From positions 274,940-338,939 of the forward strand of contig NW_019173957.1 in the NCBI RefSeq assembly GCF_001642475.1: DNA of 64,000 nt. Reading direction: 5' to 3'. The position numbers were made by a program, and so were the translations under genes. The DNA comes from Fonsecaea monophora. Lineage: Eukaryota > Ascomycota > Eurotiomycetes > Chaetothyriales > Herpotrichiellaceae. Each line of letters begins with the position of its first letter. Within the stretch, counting starts at the first letter, position 1. Positions 57,367-64,000 of the stretch are shown one piece after another. The notes beneath the pieces are model-generated. The model ran no database searches. It was not told the DNA's origin and was given only the letters and a program-made list of their open reading frames with translations.

Positions 57367-59850
57367 GACCTCTTTGTTGGGTTTCTTTGTGTGAATGCAT
57401 TGATATTGACAGAACAAATGGCTTGTCCTGTCTTCATCTCACATCCTGCAATGCCCACGGAAGAACACGGTCAGACCATCGTCGTTTGTCAGGGTAGGCT
57501 CGACATACACTGCAAAGACAGCCTTTGAAACTAGTATTTGGACTTGTTCGATGGATTTCCAGAGGTGGTTTCTGAGGAGATCGTGAAACAGGGTAGGAAG
57601 TCGGGTCAGTAAGTCTACTCTTTCACGCTGCGGTTGGCTCCGCATAGTGGCCTGAGCCACAAGCATGAATCTACAGGAGAGCACAGCTGGAGCGCCAGAG
57701 ATTGCAAGTCATGGTATCAACGCAAGATGAGCTTCGTCTGCCAAGGGGTAACCACTGCCGAGAATCAAAACGTCTGCTAGGACGGGCCGGATACAGCGAG
57801 TCCAGGACAGCTGACTGCAGGATGGCCCTGACAACTGGCATGTGAAATTTGTCCTTGAGAGAGAGATAGATGCTCCTATCTTTGGGAGTGTGGTGGCTGC
57901 TTGCAGGCATAATGGGCCATCAGGGGGTGTCGCCAGGTGTCGCTACAGCGGGGAGTGACATCCGGAGCATCTCACAGCCAATGAAGGCCCCTATACAACC
58001 ATGTAGCCTCGACTTCTGTCGTGTGAAAAGGCCTGCATCTGAGAAGATGGCGAGGCTGGTACTCGTAATGGCCCACGGGCGTCCCAGCGAATGAGTGCAC
58101 CATCCCGTTAGAATCACCCTAAGTGACGATCACTCGTCATTAGCACCTCAGCTGCACTGTTTGCGGAGTACTCTGGACATGTCAAGACGATTGGCCTCTT
58201 TCATCCTCTTGTCGGTAGGTAATTTTCAGTGGGAACCAACCAGGAGAAGTGCCCCCCTACCCCAAAGGGCTTACCGCGAGGCAAGAATTGCAGGCTCATG
58301 CACAAAGTCAGGCCCCGGATGAGTGGGAGATGCAAGGCCTGGAATCTTTGAAAAGGGACTGGGTTGCTACGGTAGGGTGGTATTGACAGTCTCATTCGCA
58401 ATCCTCATCCTTGGACTTGGGATCGAGGTCGCTATCTGACCTGTCGACCTGGCTCTTTTGCCCTTTTCTGGGGTACTTATTCCTTCCCAGGCGGCTGTAA
58501 ACAATGGTTCCTGTCTCGGTCTCGGCTGATCCGTCTCCTCTTGTGGCATTGTGCAGGATGAGGCACTCTTTGACAGCATTTCCCCATGAACTAGGTAAAG
58601 CCCTTGTCGTGGGGGCCAGTTGACGCCTTCCACTATTGACAGGCCAAACATCAACTGTCCCGCAGCGAGGCAAGTTATTCTCTCATCCTGGATTAGGCGG
58701 ACCGCAGGAGGACAGGGGGAGCAGGTTTAGGGCACCTGGGTGCCACTCAGTGGTAGGCCTAGGTAGGTAGCTGAGGGCAGGCTCATTTGTTCGCCCGTAG
58801 AGAGTTACGACTAAAAGGGTTTCCGGACCCTCCCCCACAACTCGGTAACTCCCATGAGCTAGTAGTTAGGATTCGCAGGAAGTTTGCCATGGATATTGCT
58901 TTTGCTGTCGGGGGACTGTGGTGGCGCCCAAAACAAGGAGGTCAGTTGGACATCGGTCGGTCGGCTGAGGGCACCCCGTTGAGCTCTCTGCAAGTAATCT
59001 GTCCAAGAAGAGTCAGTACTCCTTACTGTACCCATCAGAGACTAGCCACTTACCATATACCCATTCCCCCTCAGGATTGATGGGCAGATTAATATGGAGA
59101 AACCTACCGAGACAAGAGCCGTGGCAGTTGTCAAGTCAAGAGTGATTCGGGGGGGGCAATGCGGAGCCCTGGGGCCGTCGCAGGCTGAACAGGGCTTGTG
59201 TTCCGCTCATTAGTCGACCAACTAATGGGCAATAACCTTGATGATTATTGCATGTCACTATACCACAACAAGCTGGCCAGGCACCATCTCAGCCCACCCG
59301 AGCCCATGTCATCCATCAGAATCATGGCTTGGACGCATCCCAAGACACCCGGAAAAACCGATTTCTCGAGCTTTCGACCTCCTCCCAAAGCCCCCGCTTT
59401 CCGCCTTGAGCCATCCTTTTCTCCATCCTCGTCGCCTCCAGCTCATCAAATCCCTACCCAAGGTCACACAGCCAGAAAGCACAAATCCTCATCGAGAAAT
59501 CCCGCCCTGCTCTGAGACCTCCGGAGCGTTCCACCTTTCGTAATTCCCAAGAGCTAGTGGCGGTCTGAAGCGGATTGCGGCTCGCCATTCGCCCTGCCGT
59601 CCTTCCCCAGGTCACACCGTGCCCACCTACAACGCAACAAGTTCGCATCCTTGCGTCTGCTGAGCTGTGGTGGTCATCGAGCTGTGGGCTGTTGGTGGAG
59701 AAAGAGTTGGCTCTGGCCTCTGGTCCCGATCTGTGCAACTCCGCTTCTTGCGATGCGACAACTGAACCTCGCCGTTTAATCCTCTCCCCATCTTCCACCG
59801 ACGACACAGACTATGTTTCTTTCTCGCCATAACCTTGATCGTCATTCCCT
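57367..59850. other. 2.5-kb gene-free region before the AlcR-like gene
   Basis: No supported gene or long repeat. The last 700 bp should be the promoter and leader of the AlcR-like regulator. They contain clustered GCGG cores and G-rich CTGGGG, which matches the CreA consensus SYGGRG, near 59169. Confidence 0.5.
59560..59580 (+). promoter_or_regulatory. Three GCGG cores, possible AlcR-type autoregulatory sites
   Basis: Within 21 bp there are GGCGG (59559-59563), AGCGG (59569-59573) and TGCGG (59576-59580), all in the same orientation, about 270-290 bp before the start of the AlcR-like gene. The established AlcR core is (T/A)GCGG in direct or inverted pairs, and alcR is autoregulated in Aspergillus nidulans. 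The last two copies match the core exactly with 2 bp between them. Function here is inferred. Confidence 0.4.
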
Positions 59851-62796
59851 ATGGCTACAGTCGTCTCCGATCGTGCAGTTCATGCTGGCACCTCAACCGG
59901 TTCGGGGTACTCCAAAACTTCACGCCGACAGTACCAAGCATGTGATCAGTGCCGCAAGAGCAGAAGAGCATGCGACGCGGGCGCCTTGAGAGTGGTCAAT
60001 TTCCCATTTCGTGAGAACGATCAACTCGACCCGTCTGCATCGACATGTGAAGCCTGCTCAAACTGTGCAAGAACGAGCAAGACATGTACATTCGACTGGC
60101 TCCGAACGCTTCCTCTTCAAGGTTTGCCAAAAGGCGTGAAGAGAAAGTTGGAATCGACCGGTCTTCCCGAATGCATTACCAAACCGGCAACATTGCCAGA
60201 GATCAACCCTCAAACTACATATTCTAACGGCTATTCATCTTTTGCGGATGCCATTAGCTATCCACCACTCGCGCCAAACTCCCAGACCTTCAACAACACT
60301 ACTCAGAGTGGGATTACTGAGCCCTACGATTCAACTTATGTTAGGAACTTCGACTTCACGAAAGGTTCGGCGGTGTCTGGGTTGCTTTACCCTGGAGATC
60401 TGCACCGTAGCCTAAATGCACCTTCGATTGCTCCAATGCCAAATGGCACGGCGGCCCCCGTACTGCCTGTTGTCAGCGATGCTCCCCTCTCGAATCACTC
60501 CTCTTCAGGAGAAAACGCAACCCACGATCGATGGAATGGCCTGGGGCTCATTCGTCACGACTCGTCGTCTACCTCACCTGCTTCCAACTCTAACTACTCC
60601 AGCAATACAACTTCCAAGAACGAGTCGTCTCCGAGTCTGACTTCTTTCAGTTCCGAGACTAGCTGCGAAGACGAAGCTGCCCAATCTGATTCATTGCAAC
60701 CACGCAACAAACGTACGAGAAACACCCACGATTATCGCTACTCGACCTCGACTGATCAGGGTTCGCCCGAAAGCACGCGACCGAAGGCACCACCGAATGG
60801 CTCGGCGCTTTCATCAAATGGCATTCGGCAAACCACAGCTCCTCTGTCGACTCGTCAACTTCATTTCGCCGATGCAGCAATGAAGTCGATGATTGCAAGT
60901 GGCTTACTACGCATCTACCATGATAGCTTTGAGAACTCCTTGTCGTGTTGGGTGACGGAGAAGAATTGTCCGTACGAGACTGAGCTTCAAGACCTCATAC
61001 CATACGCCAGCCCTGCCTCGACAGCCGAAGAAGCCGCACTTCGTCTGGGCGACAACCGAATCTTCTCGCGCGTCTCGCGTCTGGATTCCGCCTTCTCACT
61101 TTTGAGGGGACGCGAGTTGTCCGCCATGGAGAACCGTGCCGCGACGAAGGCTCTTAATGCTGCTATCATGGCGTTTGCCAGCCAGTGGTCCCACGGCTCC
61201 CATAATTCGTTCTGGAAAAGCAAGGAAGGCATGTCGCAAATGAAGGCATGCCAAACCCACATGACGGGCTTGTTCTCGCGATCAGGACAGTCCAACGAGC
61301 CGATGCTGTCTAGTGAATGCGAACGAATTATCCAAAAGACCCTCTGGCACGAGGCGAAAACCGCCATCCAGTCCAGCTCCGAAATCGACTCTTTCAAGGT
61401 GATCCTTGCGTATATGATCTTCGCCCTTACCCAGAGACCGATCGACGGAAAACCAGACACGCAGACTTCACCGGCAGACTCTTCGACAAACAGCCGTCGA
61501 GGCTCGGAGAACTCCTCCCTTTATGAACCTTTCACGCAATGCGCAGATCCTGCCATGGGCACAATAGTCAACGAAGAGTGGAATCCCTTTTACGCAAGCG
61601 ATCTCGAGGCACTGGCGTCCCCACCCATCTATCTCGAAACGGCAGTTCGAAACTTATTCTCGTGGAGGCGCAAGATTGAGCGCTACCGGAGGCTGCGATC
61701 GAAAGCGAACGGTGACTGCGGGCATGGATCTATGGGCGCTCTCGCCCTCAAGGACCACCAGACGTTCAACCTCCTGTTTTGGCTCGGCGTCATGTGCGAT
61801 ACGACTTCATCAGCTATTAGCAGACGTCCATTGGTGATTCCGGATGAGGACTGCGCCATGATTCGGGAAGATAATGACGACTTTGGAGGCGACTGTCATG
61901 ACGATCACGAGGAGTATTTCTCCTTCCATAAAAGCCCCGACCACGATAAACGCGCTCTGTGGGGAGACTACCTCCTGAACTTCAAGTGGGCAGGCCCCCG
62001 AAAAACACAGCCACGGTGGCCCTGCAAGTTTGATGAGGCGGCTCTGGTGCTTCAGGAAGCGATCCCGGTCAAAGTCCTCATGTTTCGCAAAGTGGCGCAG
62101 CTACAGACGTTGGCATTCCGTAGGACCTCACCTCAGGAACTCGAAAAGTGCATCCAGGAGGCTCTCGAGGTCTACAAACAGTGGAATACAACATACGGCC
62201 CGTTCATGAACGACTGTGTCGGCCAACACAACTCCCTCGAACCGCATGTACAATCATGGTACGTCATTTTAGACGGGCACTGGCACTACGGATGCCTGCT
62301 GCTGGCAGATACGATCGCTCAGATCGACCGTGAAGAGAAGACGATGGAGCCTCAACGTAGGCTACGAACTACCTGCCACCTGATCACAGAGCTGCGGCAT
62401 GATAATGCTTGCGCAATCGCAAAAATTGCAAAGGCATCGCTGTCCGAACACAAACCGTCTGTGCGTGACAACTCGGAATTCCACTTTGTTTGCAACGGCA
62501 GCGCCATTCTCACCGAGCCCTGGACAGACATTCTTGTCCGCGCAATGGGGAGCGCTTGCAAAGTTTTCATCACCTGGCTGCTGGGTTGGGATAATCCTGC
62601 GAACCCGAATTACAAATGGATTCATGCGCACACAGACTACCAGGGTCTCTACGACCAAGCAGAGGCGTGTATCCAAGGTATGACGCTACTGGGTCGAAAA
62701 TCCGACGCGGCAAATTACACAGCAGAAACGTTCTGGGCGAGGTTAAACCAGGTCTGCTCGAGCCGACGGTCTTCGGCTGAGTTGTTCCAAGATTAA
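59851..62796 (+). CDS. AlcR-like Zn2Cys6 transcription regulator
   Basis: Single exon of 981 residues. The N-terminal cluster reads CDQCRKSRRAC, then 27 residues, then CSNCARTSKTC and TFDWL. Known AlcR shares the CSNC..CTFNWL ending and an unusually long loop (16 residues as I recall) between Cys3 and Cys4. The loop here is longer still and contains one extra Cys in TCEACSNC. A Ser/Asn/Thr-rich disordered region (about 90-320) and a helical C-terminal half follow, with QTFNLLFWLGVMCDTTSSAI and GDYLLNFKWAGPRKTQPRWP. AlcR activates alcohol and aldehyde dehydrogenase genes in ethanol use; whether this paralogue does so is unknown. No alcohol or aldehyde dehydrogenase gene lies next to it here. 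Confidence 0.88.
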   Translation: MATVVSDRAVHAGTSTGSGYSKTSRRQYQACDQCRKSRRACDAGALRVVNFPFRENDQLDPSASTCEACSNCARTSKTCTFDWLRTLPLQGLPKGVKRKLESTGLPECITKPATLPEINPQTTYSNGYSSFADAISYPPLAPNSQTFNNTTQSGITEPYDSTYVRNFDFTKGSAVSGLLYPGDLHRSLNAPSIAPMPNGTAAPVLPVVSDAPLSNHSSSGENATHDRWNGLGLIRHDSSSTSPASNSNYSSNTTSKNESSPSLTSFSSETSCEDEAAQSDSLQPRNKRTRNTHDYRYSTSTDQGSPESTRPKAPPNGSALSSNGIRQTTAPLSTRQLHFADAAMKSMIASGLLRIYHDSFENSLSCWVTEKNCPYETELQDLIPYASPASTAEEAALRLGDNRIFSRVSRLDSAFSLLRGRELSAMENRAATKALNAAIMAFASQWSHGSHNSFWKSKEGMSQMKACQTHMTGLFSRSGQSNEPMLSSECERIIQKTLWHEAKTAIQSSSEIDSFKVILAYMIFALTQRPIDGKPDTQTSPADSSTNSRRGSENSSLYEPFTQCADPAMGTIVNEEWNPFYASDLEALASPPIYLETAVRNLFSWRRKIERYRRLRSKANGDCGHGSMGALALKDHQTFNLLFWLGVMCDTTSSAISRRPLVIPDEDCAMIREDNDDFGGDCHDDHEEYFSFHKSPDHDKRALWGDYLLNFKWAGPRKTQPRWPCKFDEAALVLQEAIPVKVLMFRKVAQLQTLAFRRTSPQELEKCIQEALEVYKQWNTTYGPFMNDCVGQHNSLEPHVQSWYVILDGHWHYGCLLLADTIAQIDREEKTMEPQRRLRTTCHLITELRHDNACAIAKIAKASLSEHKPSVRDNSEFHFVCNGSAILTEPWTDILVRAMGSACKVFITWLLGWDNPANPNYKWIHAHTDYQGLYDQAEACIQGMTLLGRKSDAANYTAETFWARLNQVCSSRRSSAELFQD

Positions 62797-63788
62797 CACC
62801 CAGAATCCAGTCCTTTTTGACGATCCACCTGAAAGAAGGATGGAGGCCGTGTATATATGCTTCCTCGTCGTCGACTCCTGCGCTAAGGTTGATGTCTATC
62901 TGGCTAGCTTGTGCATGTACACGGTGAAAACAACTCCTAAGGGAGACCTCATGAGATAGAAATCTCTGGGTTTGCCTATATGTTTTGAGTCTGCGCTTGT
63001 TGCTTCTTTATTTATTTCACAACATAGCTGTGATGATGTTGGAAACACTGCTTCAACATTGATCTTGGATCGGTCGAACTATTTTAGGCCATAGCAGGCC
63101 AGAAGGGGGCTTGGGTCAGAGGATATACCCGAGCAAAATTAAGGAGGAAAGCGATCTGTGGTGGCTCGACAAGGCTGGTCAACACTCCCGGAGAATGGCA
63201 CGATGTTGCTACACGACATACCGATACTGTTCGCGAGCAGAACAGGAATAGGGCTGTCCACATATGCCGGTGAAAGTTAGGAAGGCAGGGGGGCTAGAAG
63301 CCAGAAGTCAACCAGCCAGCGGTCATCCGCCCGATCGACATGTAACGGCCGGAAATGAAGGGATGGAAATTGGGGGAAACAGGGAAACAGAGCAGGGACA
63401 GCCGCAAGCAGGACAAAGCGGAAGGGAATGTGGGAATGAATGGGGTTGGAAAAGTTTGGATACCCGGAGACGCATCTGGCCATTTTGCAAGGCGAGGGCT
63501 ATTTTTCTCCATGTCACGATATGATGAACATATTTTTTTGTAGTTTGCTGTTTGCTGTTATTTCTCTCTCGGATCTGTCTGGGACAGTCATTTTTCGACG
63601 GGACTGTCCTCTTTTTTGGATTACTTCTGGGCTCTCAGTCAGGGACGAAAGCGAGCAGCTGGCTGCGCCGCGGGGGGCTTATGTAGGGGGCTTCGAGGAG
63701 GGGGGAAGAGAGAGAGAGAGAAAGTACTTCTTTCCTGGCTATGATTATGGTAAACAAACCGTACACAGACAGAGAGTATGTATTTCTT

Positions 63789-63849
<61 letters not shown>

Positions 63850-64000
63850 ACCACACACAAAAACACACACACAAACACAAACCAACAACACACAAAAACA
63901 CACAAAAAACAAACTACGCATCTAAACACGAGCTACACACGAACCGTCACATACACGAAGTGTAATAACAGTCACACTGAATCAATCAAAAAACAACAAA
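62797..64000. other. Gene-free right end of window
   Basis: No coding gene is supported. The region holds a GA run at about 63711-63721 and the CA microsatellite listed separately, followed by degenerate CA-rich sequence to about 63910. Confidence 0.55.
63790..63833 (+). repeat. (CA)22 microsatellite
   Basis: An uninterrupted 44-bp CA dinucleotide array, extended by imperfect CA-rich sequence to about 63910. On the minus strand it produces apparent Val/Cys-rich open frames that are artefacts. Confidence 0.95.

Noticed and set aside
60000..60062. Possible intron in the AlcR-like zinc loop (GTGAGA donor at about 60012)
   Set aside because: The only nearby acceptors give lengths that break the frame, so the long loop is kept as coding.
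63635..63929. Cys/Val-rich minus-strand open frames at the right end
   Set aside because: They are translations of the CA microsatellite.
1..64000. CRISPR arrays, bacterial operons, phage or plasmid features
   Set aside because: No spaced repeats, Shine-Dalgarno-led operons or phage genes; intron-rich fungal genes throughout.

Overview
The window is nuclear DNA of a filamentous ascomycete. The coding genes are split by many short introns, mostly 46-145 bp with GT..AG ends and CTRAY-like branch points. Fungal-only families are present: Zn2Cys6 regulators, 3CxxC zinc-binding proteins, a fungal RICTOR with an HR1 coiled coil, and an AlcR-like regulator. A Eurotiomycete or Chaetothyriales-like fungus fits, but that placement is inference only. 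I built gene models by hand from open frames, splice signals and frame arithmetic. Where exon lengths are quoted, the spliced total is a multiple of three. The two exceptions are flagged.

Positions 1-12.7 kb look like one accessory oxidative-catabolic block: a truncated cyclase-family hydrolase and an SDR reading away from each other, a Zn2Cys6 regulator, a second SDR, a 12-exon flavin monooxygenase of the Baeyer-Villiger type, and a divergent HSL-type esterase. Together they could carry a substrate from alcohol to ketone, to ester or lactone, to acid. The next stretch, 12.7-14.4 kb, contains a 294-bp MITE-like element with perfect 19-bp terminal inverted repeats.

Positions 14.4-25 kb are sparse. 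They hold a 3CxxC zinc protein, a membrane alpha/beta-hydrolase-like protein, a secreted SGNH esterase and a secreted CDH-cytochrome/b561 redox protein, separated by gaps of up to 3.2 kb.

Positions 26.7-43.4 kb are a gene-dense housekeeping core: prephenate dehydrogenase, ribosomal proteins uS11 and uS9, the U5 snRNP assembly factor AAR2 (frame-broken in this sequence), mitochondrial uL13, peroxisomal urate oxidase, the TORC2 subunit RICTOR and a RING/LON protein.

Positions 44.2-55.8 kb mix metabolism and RNA processing: a 10-exon amidase, an intracellular GH43 glycosidase, a thioredoxin-like protein, a carboxymuconolactone-decarboxylase-like protein and an RBM25-type RRM/PWI splicing factor. 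After a 4-kb gap holding a decayed aminoglycoside-phosphotransferase relic comes a 981-codon AlcR-like regulator. Behind it, a gene-free end contains a long CA microsatellite.
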